Assembly: GCA_910579595.1 (NCBI GenBank)
Contig: CAJTVM010000085.1
Coordinates: 1-10,790 of the forward strand
DNA length: 10,790 bases
DNA from: an uncultured Oscillospiraceae bacterium
GTDB lineage: Bacteria; Bacillota; Clostridia; Oscillospirales; Oscillospiraceae
Direction: 5' to 3'
Numbering within the stretch: position 1 is the first letter of the stretch; each line of letters begins with the position of its first letter. Under the pieces are notes generated by a model that worked only from the letters and a program-made list of their open reading frames with translations, made no database searches and had not been told where the DNA came from. Made by a program: the position numbers and the translations under genes. Of this stretch, positions 1 to 6,120 are shown piece by piece.

Positions 1-879
1 ATCTCCAAGTCCGGCGGCACCACTGAGCCCGCCGTGGCCTTCCGGGTGTTCCGGGATTTGTTGGTAAAGCAATACGGCGAGAAGGCCAACGAGCGCATTT
101 ACGCCACCACCGACAAGGCCCGGGGCGCGCTGAAAACCCTGGCTGACTCCAACGGCTGGGAGACCTTCGTGGTGCCCGACGAGGTGGGCGGGCGGTTCTC
201 CGTCCTCACCGCCGTGGGTCTGCTGCCCATCGCCGTGGGCGGTACCGATATCTCCGCGCTGATGGCCGGCGCCCATGACGCCATGGAGGCGTTCAACAAG
301 CGGGATATGTCCAACCCGGTGTGGCAGTACGTGGCCGCCCGGAACCTGCTGTACCGCCAGGGCAAGAAGATCGAGCTGTTCTGCAGCTATGAGCCGTCCT
401 ATTCCTTTGTGGGCGAGTGGCTCAAGCAGCTGTTTGGCGAGTCCGAGGGCAAGGACGGCAAGGGTATTTTCCCCGCCTCCGCGCAGTTCACCACCGATCT
501 GCACTCCCTGGGCCAGTATATCCAGGACGGCGAGCGCCATCTGTTTGAGACGGTGATCTATGTGGACGATACCGGCTGCGACATTGCCGTGCCCTACAGC
601 GACGACAACGGGGACAACCTGAACTATCTGGCGGGCAAGCCCCTGAGCTTCGTCCGGGAGATGGCCTTCAAGGGCACCCTGGCCGCCCATAAGGACGGCG
701 GCGCACCCTCCATGGTGCTGCGCCTGGACAAGATGGACGTGCGGGCCCTGGGCGGGCTGCTCTACTTCTTCGAGCTGTCCTGCGGTATCAGCGGCCATGT
801 GCTGGGGGTCAACCCCTTCAACCAGCCCGGCGTGGAGGCGTACAAGAAGAATATGTTCGCCCTGCTGGGGAAGCCCTGA
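1..879 (+). CDS. pgi: Glucose-6-phosphate isomerase, 5'-truncated by window edge
   Basis: Cytoplasmic enzyme interconverting glucose 6-phosphate and fructose 6-phosphate in glycolysis and gluconeogenesis. The frame is open from base 1, so 292 C-terminal residues are present. Bacterial Firmicute-type enzymes are usually about 450 aa, so roughly a third is outside the window. Visible family marks are the SIS sugar-phosphate loop ISKSGGTTEP at the very first residues, the PGI signature 1 region PDEVGGRFSVLTAVG (about residues 59-73 of the fragment), the catalytic-type His in TTDLHSLGQ, and the C-terminal signature 2 in NPFNQPGVEAYKK with the conserved lysine. The ATG at 34 lies inside the SIS domain and is not a real start. 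The stop is followed 80 bases later by a strong terminator, so this is the end of its transcription unit. Nothing indicates damage. Confidence 0.97.
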   Translation: MSKSGGTTEPAVAFRVFRDLLVKQYGEKANERIYATTDKARGALKTLADSNGWETFVVPDEVGGRFSVLTAVGLLPIAVGGTDISALMAGAHDAMEAFNKRDMSNPVWQYVAARNLLYRQGKKIELFCSYEPSYSFVGEWLKQLFGESEGKDGKGIFPASAQFTTDLHSLGQYIQDGERHLFETVIYVDDTGCDIAVPYSDDNGDNLNYLAGKPLSFVREMAFKGTLAAHKDGGAPSMVLRLDKMDVRALGGLLYFFELSCGISGHVLGVNPFNQPGVEAYKKNMFALLGKP

Positions 880-960
880 GTTACTTTTCGAGCTCCGCTC
901 GCTGACGGAGCGGGGCAGGGGCTGAAAGATTCTACCCGGCGACCAACAGTCAGGAATAGG

Positions 961-995
961 AAGAAGCCTCCGGTGTAAACCGGGGGCTTCTTTTT
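961..995 (+). terminator. Rho-independent terminator after pgi
   Basis: A 14-bp stem (961-974 with 979-992, one G-T pair at 969/984) closes on a 4-base loop and runs directly into a T run (991-995). It ends the pgi transcript. It also abuts the stop codon of the convergent XRE gene. On the minus strand the stem is followed only by a mixed pyrimidine stretch, so reverse termination is possible but weaker. Confidence 0.92.
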
Positions 996-1207
996 CAGGT
1001 TTGCGTTTCATTTGGAATATATACTAGCACATCCTCTACCTTACAGCCCAGAATTCGGCAAATATCATCCAGTGTAGCTGTAGAGATATTGCGGCCCTGC
1101 TTCAGGGAATCCAGCGTCCCCTTGCTGAACTGATATTTGTTGATCTGCGTGTATGTGGTGACGTTTTTTCTGCGCATCGTCTCCCAAAGCGGACGGTAGG
1201 AAATCAC
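995..1207 (-). CDS. Small XRE/Cro-type helix-turn-helix transcriptional regulator
   Basis: A 70-residue DNA-binding protein made almost entirely of one Cro/C1-type helix-turn-helix domain. The recognition region KYQFSKGTLDSLKQGRN and the helix TATLDDICRILGCKVEDV (about residues 26-60) match the short XRE regulators common in Firmicutes and their mobile elements. The frame stays open upstream to 1342. I choose the GTG at 1207 because AAGGGGG (minus strand, 1222-1216) sits 8 bases before it, because family members begin near ISYRPLWETMRRK, and because a TATAAT box at 1237-1232 lies inside the longer reading frame. The start region is covered by an 11-bp inverted repeat (1200-1230), which suggests autorepression. 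The gene is divergent from the tiny genes at 1302 and convergent with pgi. Its base composition is clearly more AT-rich than the flanking genes, consistent with acquisition. Its target is unknown beyond probable self-control. Confidence 0.85.
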   Translation of the reverse strand: MISYRPLWETMRRKNVTTYTQINKYQFSKGTLDSLKQGRNISTATLDDICRILGCKVEDVLVYIPNETQT

Positions 1208-1230
1208 AAGAAGCACCCCCTTGTGATTTC
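1200..1230. promoter_or_regulatory. 11-bp inverted repeat over the XRE gene start (candidate operator)
   Basis: GAAATCACAAG (1200-1210) and CTTGTGATTTC (1220-1230) are perfect inverted arms around a 9-base spacer. On the minus strand the repeat spans the predicted transcription start (about 1225), the ribosome binding site (1222-1216) and the GTG start (1207). The likeliest reading is an autorepressor operator. If transcription begins further upstream, the same sequence would fold into an RNA hairpin hiding the start codon. Confidence 0.6.
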
Positions 1231-1231
1231 T

Positions 1232-1260
1232 ATTATATTTTGCGCTTTCCACCTTGAATA
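1232..1260 (-). promoter_or_regulatory. Promoter of the XRE regulator gene
   Basis: On the minus strand a perfect TATAAT -10 box lies at 1237-1232. A weak -35 (TATTCA, 1260-1255) lies 17 bases upstream and overlaps the -35 of the divergent promoter. The predicted leader is only about 18 bases and contains the ribosome binding site. The weak -35 suits an auxiliary or self-controlled promoter. Confidence 0.55.
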
Positions 1261-1282
1261 TTCCCGAAATACCGGGTACAAT
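1254..1282 (+). promoter_or_regulatory. Divergent promoter for the small genes at 1302-1595
   Basis: TTGAAT (1254-1259) and TACAAT (1277-1282) are separated by exactly 17 bases. Transcription would begin near 1289, giving a leader of about 13 bases before the ATG at 1302. The -35 overlaps the back-to-back -35 of the XRE gene, as in phage-type switch regions. Confidence 0.6.
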
Positions 1283-1301
1283 GACAGCGGGGTGAAATGA
1301 T

Positions 1302-1394
1302 ATGAACCATCGTTTTTGTGACAGCCTGTTTGCTGAATCCATTGGCCGCGCCCTTGTGGAATATTTTCAGAGTGATAATTTCCCCATAAGGTGA
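1302..1394 (+). CDS. Very small hypothetical protein (30 aa), or 5' part of a gene broken by TGA
   Basis: The ATG at 1302 is preceded by GCGGGGTGA at a workable spacing and by a 17-bp-spaced promoter. It encodes 30 residues beginning MNHRFCDSLFAESIGRALVE and ends at TGA 1392-1394. The next open stretch (1395-1595) continues in exactly the same frame, so the two may once have been a single protein of about 96 residues interrupted by one nonsense codon. Alternatively this is a genuine tiny gene translationally coupled to the next. The predicted peptide is helical and soluble, with no signal or membrane segment. I do not recognise a family. The divergent XRE gene and AT-rich composition suggest it belongs to the same small acquired module. 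Confidence 0.45.
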   Translation: MNHRFCDSLFAESIGRALVEYFQSDNFPIR

Positions 1395-1595
1395 TTGTGC
1401 GACCCGGTGCTCAATTCACTTTATCTAAAAGCCAGTCTGAAACAGATTATGGATGATACGTCCCTGTCTGACGAAGCCCGTTATGCCCTGGCCGGTGCAG
1501 CACTTGATACGTACTACGAAAAAGGGGGGAAACCCCTTTCCTGTACAGAGGGATCATTGAGGCGCAAGTTTTCCGCCTCGGGGGTTGAAAAGTAA
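1395..1595 (+). CDS. Small hypothetical protein (up to 66 aa), start uncertain
   Basis: An open frame of 66 codons from TTG 1395. The core NSLYLKASLKQIMDDTSLSD, followed by EARYALAGAALDTYYEKGG, looks like a short helical soluble protein with a basic tail. I do not recognise it. AAGGTGA (1388-1394) touches the TTG and is too close to serve it. It lies 12 bases before an in-frame GTG at 1407, which is a little far, so no start is well supported. The frame is identical to that of the preceding 30-codon gene across one TGA. Read-through, coupling or a nonsense-mutated single gene are all possible. Its last codons overlap the -35 box of the yebC promoter (1585-1590), suggesting the module was inserted or eroded right up to the yebC control region. 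Confidence 0.45.
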   Translation: MCDPVLNSLYLKASLKQIMDDTSLSDEARYALAGAALDTYYEKGGKPLSCTEGSLRRKFSASGVEK

Positions 1596-1613
1596 GTTAA
1601 AGTGTGCTATATT
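1585..1613 (+). promoter_or_regulatory. yebC promoter with extended -10
   Basis: TTGAAA (1585-1590), a 17-base spacer, then TATATT (1608-1613) preceded by TGC, giving an extended -10. Transcription would begin near 1620. A 12-bp palindrome GCCCCGCGGGGC (1630-1641) lies in the resulting leader. Confidence 0.8.
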
Positions 1614-1673
1614 GTTGGATGAATTTTCTGCCCCGCGGGGCTTACACCTCACAATGAAGGGAACGATGCCAGT

Positions 1674-2399
1674 ATGTCAGGACATTCCAAATGGCATAAC
1701 ATTCAGAAAACTAAGGGAGCGGCGGACGCCAAGCGCTCCCAGGCGTTCACAAAGATTGCCCGGGAGATCATCGTAGCCGTCAAGACCGGCGGCTCCGGCG
1801 ACCCCAACAACAATTCCCGTCTGGCCACCGTCATTGCCAAGGCCCGAGCGGCCAATATGCCTAATGACAACATCAAGCGCACCATTGAGAAGGCCATAGG
1901 ATCCGGTAACGCCAACGACTACGAGTCCATCACCTACGAGGGCTACGGCCCCGGCGGCGTGGCCGTCATCGTGGAAACCCTCACCGACAACCGTAACCGC
2001 ACCGCCTCCGATGTGCGCCACTACTTCGACAAGTTCGGCGGCAACCTGGGCGCCACCGGCTGTGTGTCCTGGTCCTTCGACCAGAAGGGTGTGCTGGTCA
2101 TCGAACGGGAGGATTTGGATGAGGAGACCGCCATGATGGACGCCCTGGACTGCGGCGCGGCAGATTTTGAGGCCGATGAGGACTGCTTCACCGTCTACAC
2201 CGCCCCGGACGATTTTACTGCGGTGGTGTCCGCCATGGAGGAAAAGGGCTACGCCTTTGCCTCCGCCAAGGTGGAGATGGTGCCCCAGAACTATGTCACC
2301 CTGTCCGACGAGGGCGACATCAAGAACATGGAGAAGCTCATCGATATCATGGAGGACAATGACGACGTGCAGAACGTCTGGCACAACTGGGACGAGTAA
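1674..2399 (+). CDS. yebC: YebC/PmpR (TACO1) family protein
   Basis: A 241-residue protein, the normal length for the YebC family. The family N-terminus MSGHSKWHNIQKTKGAADAK (1-20) and the core YEGYGPGGVAVIVETLTDNR (88-107), followed by NRTASDVRHYFDKFGGNLG, are both intact. Family members were long annotated as DNA-binding regulators. More recent work on bacterial YebC and mitochondrial TACO1 supports a ribosome-associated role in translating difficult (for example proline-rich) sequences. Which role applies here cannot be read from sequence. The ATG at 1674 has AAGGGA about 10 bases upstream. The gene is monocistronic, with its own extended -10 promoter (1585-1613) and a terminator at 2414. 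A longer frame starting at 1585 in another phase is only a shadow. Confidence 0.96.
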   Translation: MSGHSKWHNIQKTKGAADAKRSQAFTKIAREIIVAVKTGGSGDPNNNSRLATVIAKARAANMPNDNIKRTIEKAIGSGNANDYESITYEGYGPGGVAVIVETLTDNRNRTASDVRHYFDKFGGNLGATGCVSWSFDQKGVLVIEREDLDEETAMMDALDCGAADFEADEDCFTVYTAPDDFTAVVSAMEEKGYAFASAKVEMVPQNYVTLSDEGDIKNMEKLIDIMEDNDDVQNVWHNWDE

Positions 2400-2413
2400 A
2401 ATTTAAACCGCAA

Positions 2414-2454
2414 ACGGCCTGTCCGGCGTACACCCGGACAGGCCGTAAAATTTT
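2414..2454 (+). terminator. Terminator after yebC
   Basis: A perfect 13-bp GC-rich stem (2414-2426 with 2434-2446) with a 7-base loop is followed by AAAATTTT (2447-2454). The T run starts 4 bases after the stem, which is slightly late, but position and stem strength support termination of yebC before the blaI promoter. Confidence 0.8.
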
Positions 2455-2465
2455 CCTGAAAGGGG

Positions 2466-2494
2466 TTGACAGCGGTGGTCTATTGTGATAGACT
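2466..2494 (+). promoter_or_regulatory. Promoter of the BlaI/M56 operon
   Basis: A perfect -35 TTGACA (2466-2471), a 17-base spacer, and -10 TAGACT (2489-2494) preceded by TGA (an extended -10). Transcription would start near 2501. The first dyad operator fills the spacer and most of the -10, and the second lies just downstream of the start. Confidence 0.8.
2478..2493. promoter_or_regulatory. Dyad operator 1 for the BlaI-type repressor
   Basis: GTCTAT-TGTG-ATAGAC, a perfect 6-bp dyad with a 4-base centre, lying between -35 and -10 and covering most of the -10. BlaI/MecI proteins bind short dyads in their own promoters, so binding here would block RNA polymerase. Confidence 0.75.
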
Positions 2495-2503
2495 GCAACT
2501 GAG

Positions 2504-2519
2504 GTCGATAGCAATAGAC
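2504..2519. promoter_or_regulatory. Dyad operator 2 for the BlaI-type repressor
   Basis: GTCGAT-AGCA-ATAGAC, a copy of operator 1 with one mismatch in the left arm. Its centre is 26 bp from that of operator 1, just downstream of the predicted transcription start. Two spaced dyads are the usual arrangement for autorepression in BlaI/MecI systems. Confidence 0.7.
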
Positions 2520-2538
2520 CAGACAAGGAGGCGCCCCT

Positions 2539-2907
2539 ATGGACAACCTGAGATTAGCCGAAGGCGAATACCGCTTCGCCTGCATTGTGTGGGATCACGA
2601 ACCCCTGCCCTCCGGTAAGTTGGTGGAGCTGTGCGCCAAGGAGCTGGGCTGGAAAAAGTCCACCACCTATACCGTGCTGAAAAAACTGGTGGAGCGGGGA
2701 GTGCTGCGCAATGAAAACGCGGTGGTCACCGCCGCCGTCCCCAAGGACGAGGTGCTCCGGGAGGAGAGCCGCGCTGTGGTGGACCGCGCCTTTGAGGGCT
2801 CGCTGCCCTCCTTCCTGGCCCACTTCATGGGGGGCCGCACTATTTCCGATGCCGAGGCCGATGAGCTGAAGGCCATCATCGATCGCTACAGAGAGGGGGA
2901 GAACTGA
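2539..2907 (+). CDS. BlaI/MecI-family transcriptional repressor
   Basis: A 122-residue winged-helix repressor, the usual length for BlaI/MecI. The N-terminal wHTH domain includes the helix pair LVELCAKELGWKKSTTYTVL (28-47) followed by KKLVERGVL, with the characteristic W-K-x-S-T-x-Y-T-V-L-K pattern. The C-terminal part (about 75-122) is the dimerisation region. SLPSFLAHFMGG (88-99) aligns with the region where BlaI is cleaved after its partner protease is activated (inferred site near His95-Phe96). AAGGAGG (2525-2531) sits 7 bases before the ATG. The gene overlaps the next by one base (TGATG), so the two are translationally coupled. Two dyad operators in its promoter indicate autorepression. 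Because the partner lacks a penicillin-binding domain, beta-lactam response should not be assumed. Confidence 0.93.
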   Translation: MDNLRLAEGEYRFACIVWDHEPLPSGKLVELCAKELGWKKSTTYTVLKKLVERGVLRNENAVVTAAVPKDEVLREESRAVVDRAFEGSLPSFLAHFMGGRTISDAEADELKAIIDRYREGEN

Positions 2908-5900
2908 TGATTGCCCTGCTGAATTCCCTGTACGGGGCGTTGGCATCCCTGTGGGAAATGAGCCTGACCGCCGCATATGCGGCCGCCATTGTCATCGCGC
3001 TGCGGTTTGTGTTGAAAAAACGAGCCCCTAAGCAGGTTTTGTGCCTGCTGTGGCTGGTGGTATTTGCCCGGCTGCTGATTCCGGTGAACCTGGAAAGCCC
3101 GCTGTCCATCCTCCCGGATGAGGCCCGGGTGCAGGCGGTGCAGGAGCTGCCCGCCAAGCTGGCGGGAGCCCAGGCCACCCCCGCCCACAACCCCGGCCAG
3201 AACCCCAACCAGGTTCCGGAGCAGGCCGGCGGCGGGACGGCGGGCAATCCCGCCCAGGGCAACCCCAACGCCGCGCCCTTGCCCCCCACCCTCTCCGTAC
3301 CTGGCGGTGTGACCCCGAACACCCGGCCCCAGCCCCAGGCCCCGGCGGGGTTCCCTTGGCAGGCCCTGCTGGCGGGGGTGTGGCTGGCGGGGGCGATCGC
3401 CATGTGCCTCCACGCGCTGGTTTCTTATCTGCGCCTGAAGCACCGCCTGTTTGACGCCATCCGTGCCAAGGACGGGGCCTGGGAGCACCCCAATGTGGAT
3501 TCCCCCTTCATCCTGGGAGTGTTTCGGCCCCGGATCTACCTCCCCGCCGGGCTGGTGGGCCAGCCTCGGAAGTTCATCCTGTGCCATGAGCGGGCCCACC
3601 TGCGCCGCCGCGACCACATCATCAAACCGGTGTGCTGGATTGCCCTGGCCCTGCACTGGTTCAACCCCCTGGTGTGGGCGGCGTTCATCCTCATGAGCCG
3701 GGACATTGAGTCCGCCTGCGACGAGGCGGTGGTGCGGCGGCTGGGCAGCGCCATTAAGGCGGATTACTCAACCACCCTGCTGGCCCTGGCCACCGGGCGG
3801 AGGGTGCCCGCCCCCTGTCCCCTGGCCTTCGACGAGGGGGACGCCAGAAGCCGGATCCAGAACGTCCTGCGCTACCGCCGCCCCGCCCTGTGGGTGATCG
3901 TGGTGAGCGCGGTGATGGCGGTGGCGGCGGCGGTGTGCCTGCTCACCGACCCGGTGGAGGCGGAGGCCCCGGAGGGCAGTCCCTCGCCCAGCCCCACCGT
4001 ATCCGCCGAATTACCCCCGGAAAACCTGGCGGATACCCTGCTGGATCCCTGGATGCGGGAGGTGCTGGACGGAAAGCGGCAGTTCATCTCCGCCTACTCC
4101 CAGTATAACCAGGGCGATGGCCGGACCTACGGCATCCACGACCTGAGATCCTTCTACCATGAGTTCCCTGACGCCGTGATCGAGGTGGGCAGGGTGGCCA
4201 TTCTCGACCTGGATCGGGACGGCATCAACGAGCTGGTGATCTGGCCCGAGGACGCTAACGAATATCTGTACAGCGTTGTGGGCTACGCGATCCTCCGCCG
4301 CCAGGGGGATGAAATCTATGGCTACAACCCCAGCTACCGCACCTTCGGGAACCTGAAGTCGGACGGCACCTTCCACTGGAGCAGCAGCGCCGCTGAGAAC
4401 GGCGCCGCCACCCTGACCTTTGGGCCGGGCGAAATCATCAGCCACGACACCACCTATCGCAAGCCTGTCGAAAACGGGATTGACCTGCTCTACTTTGTGG
4501 ACGGCCAGAAGGCCACCCAGGAGGAATATGCCGCGGCGGAGAGCTGGGAGGTCCTGAAGCCCGACGTGGCGTGGTTCACCTATGAGGACGGCAAACTCGC
4601 GCCCTACCTCCCCGCCGGGGCGGAGCTGCTTGCGGAGGCCAGCCCCGACTCCGAGGCCGGCACAGCCAAACTATGGCAGGGGGAGTACGATCGGCCCTAT
4701 CTGGAGTGGAACGGCACGACCCATCTGCTGGGCCCCATTCTCACCGCCGGGATGTCCCCCGCTCTGCTCGTCCGGGATTTCGACGGCGACGGGCAGAATG
4801 AGGTGGTGATCCAATGGATGGATAACGGCTTTGCCCGGTACGACGTGTACGAGTGGAACGGCGGCGCGCTCGCCTTCGCCGACACCTTTGACAGCCAGAA
4901 TCTCCTGCTGCGGTTCAACCAAACCAACGTGGCGGGCTACAACGCGGACAGCCGGGGCCTGACCGTCACCTACTCCCACGTGGAGGGCGACCCGGACAGC
5001 GAGGACTACTACCGCCATTTTGTCACCGGCTCCTGCACCCTGCCAGAGGGCTTCTTCACCGGCTATGAGCACATCCGGGACGGCTACGTCTACGCCTATG
5101 CCAACCAGTTCCGTCCACCCTACCTGGACGATGCCAACCAATATAATTTCAACTTCGAGTTTTATCTGGCGGACGAAACGATGCAGAAGCTGAATCGGGT
5201 GGATACCCTGCTCAACAGCGATTACAGCTTCCACTACATGGCGGGCAAGCCTGTGGGTATGGCATACTTCTTTGTCCGTTATGACGGGACAAAGTGGGTG
5301 GTACAGGAGCCGGATCAGCTGAACCTGGACTTCCAGAGCGGGCCCGCCGTCATCGACGACATCACCGCCGCCGCTCCGCTGAGCGCGCCTGTCCGTGACA
5401 TTTACAATGCCCCCGACGATCCAAACGAGTGGTTCAAAGCGGCGGAATTGCCCGACGATATGATCTGGATGTACACTCGCAGCCTTGATGGGAAAACGCT
5501 CATCCGCTGGGACGGAAACTTCTACAAGGTGTTCGACCATTTGGTCCGCAGCCCCCAGTTAAAAAAGCTGGGCGGCCCGGACACCTACGGCCCCCTGGCG
5601 ATCATCAGCAGCGTGGGCAGCGGTACCGGCGTATCCCTGGACGAGCTGGTGGTATATGATTTGGACGCCTCCGACCCGGTGGACTACACCCACAACTGGA
5701 GGCCGCTGGTGGACGAGTTCAACGCCAGCCGCACCTTCCAGTATGACGAGAACACCCACACCGTCATCTGTACCTACGAAGGCCAGACGGCGGAGCTGAT
5801 CATCGACGGCAGCGAGGAGATATTTCGCCGGATTGACGAGGAGGGCGTCAATGTCCGGGTCACCGGCGAGATTGTCACATACCAGTTTAACGACGACGAT

Positions 5901-6068
5901 GCCATGGAGGTCAGATTCCCCTTGGAGGCATTTATCGGCGATGATGTGGCCGGCTCCCCCCTGCTATGGCCCTGGTTCCTGCGCTGGACCATCCACTTTA
6001 ACAGCGAAACGGCACGGTTTGAAACCGTTCCCGGGAGCTGTGAGCTGTTCACCTACGCAGGCCAATAA
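2907..6068 (+). CDS. M56-family (BlaR1-like) membrane metalloprotease with a large non-penicillin-binding sensor region
   Basis: A 1053-residue membrane zinc protease, expected to relay an outside signal by causing cleavage of the co-encoded repressor. Helices are seen near 15-35, 42-60, 151-173, 243-265 and 327-349. Between helices 2 and 3 lies an unusually long Pro/Asn/Gly-rich loop (about 66-148). The zinc site is HERAH (227-231), with the third ligand probably Glu268 in IESACDEAV, as in M56 enzymes. After the last helix, about 700 extracytoplasmic residues follow a Ser/Pro linker. They contain two calcium-type loops, DLDRDGINE (434-442) and DFDGDGQNE (624-632), within beta-rich repeats of the kind seen in clostridial surface lipoproteins, and a third module (about 840-1053) I do not recognise. 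BlaR1 is about 600 aa with a class D beta-lactamase-like sensor. No SxxK/SxN/KTG set appears here. The ATG at 2907 overlaps the repressor stop, with GAGAGGGGGA upstream. A terminator follows at 6077. Confidence 0.88.
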   Translation: MIALLNSLYGALASLWEMSLTAAYAAAIVIALRFVLKKRAPKQVLCLLWLVVFARLLIPVNLESPLSILPDEARVQAVQELPAKLAGAQATPAHNPGQNPNQVPEQAGGGTAGNPAQGNPNAAPLPPTLSVPGGVTPNTRPQPQAPAGFPWQALLAGVWLAGAIAMCLHALVSYLRLKHRLFDAIRAKDGAWEHPNVDSPFILGVFRPRIYLPAGLVGQPRKFILCHERAHLRRRDHIIKPVCWIALALHWFNPLVWAAFILMSRDIESACDEAVVRRLGSAIKADYSTTLLALATGRRVPAPCPLAFDEGDARSRIQNVLRYRRPALWVIVVSAVMAVAAAVCLLTDPVEAEAPEGSPSPSPTVSAELPPENLADTLLDPWMREVLDGKRQFISAYSQYNQGDGRTYGIHDLRSFYHEFPDAVIEVGRVAILDLDRDGINELVIWPEDANEYLYSVVGYAILRRQGDEIYGYNPSYRTFGNLKSDGTFHWSSSAAENGAATLTFGPGEIISHDTTYRKPVENGIDLLYFVDGQKATQEEYAAAESWEVLKPDVAWFTYEDGKLAPYLPAGAELLAEASPDSEAGTAKLWQGEYDRPYLEWNGTTHLLGPILTAGMSPALLVRDFDGDGQNEVVIQWMDNGFARYDVYEWNGGALAFADTFDSQNLLLRFNQTNVAGYNADSRGLTVTYSHVEGDPDSEDYYRHFVTGSCTLPEGFFTGYEHIRDGYVYAYANQFRPPYLDDANQYNFNFEFYLADETMQKLNRVDTLLNSDYSFHYMAGKPVGMAYFFVRYDGTKWVVQEPDQLNLDFQSGPAVIDDITAAAPLSAPVRDIYNAPDDPNEWFKAAELPDDMIWMYTRSLDGKTLIRWDGNFYKVFDHLVRSPQLKKLGGPDTYGPLAIISSVGSGTGVSLDELVVYDLDASDPVDYTHNWRPLVDEFNASRTFQYDENTHTVICTYEGQTAELIIDGSEEIFRRIDEEGVNVRVTGEIVTYQFNDDDAMEVRFPLEAFIGDDVAGSPLLWPWFLRWTIHFNSETARFETVPGSCELFTYAGQ

Positions 6069-6076
6069 ACACCGAG

Positions 6077-6111
6077 CGTCCCGTCCGGTCAAGCCCGGGC
6101 GGGACGTTTTT
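6077..6111 (+). terminator. Terminator of the BlaI/M56 operon
   Basis: A 12-bp stem (6077-6088 with 6095-6106, one G-T pair) with a 6-base loop, followed immediately by five T (6107-6111). It closes the two-gene operon 8 bases after the M56 stop. Confidence 0.93.
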
Positions 6112-6120
6112 CCCATTCCT

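Noticed and set aside
892..911. GCTCCG/CGGAGC hairpin after pgi
   Set aside because: It has a short 6-bp stem, a long loop and no T run. The real terminator lies at 961-995.
1521..1539. AAAGGGG/CCCCTTT inverted repeat inside the small hypothetical gene
   Set aside because: It is a short stem with no T run, lies within a reading frame, and most likely reflects a chance homopolymer-rich stretch.
1585..1776. Plus-strand frame (63 codons) overlapping the start of yebC in another phase
   Set aside because: It begins inside the yebC promoter and most of it is an out-of-phase reading of the yebC leader and 5' coding region.
1677..2384. Minus-strand frame opposite yebC
   Set aside because: It covers the yebC coding region almost exactly, is Val/Gly/His-rich, and is explained by antisense codon bias.
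2907..6068. Calling the M56 protein BlaR1, a beta-lactam sensor
   Set aside because: The protease half fits, but no penicillin-binding active-site motifs are found in the C-terminal region and no beta-lactamase gene is nearby.
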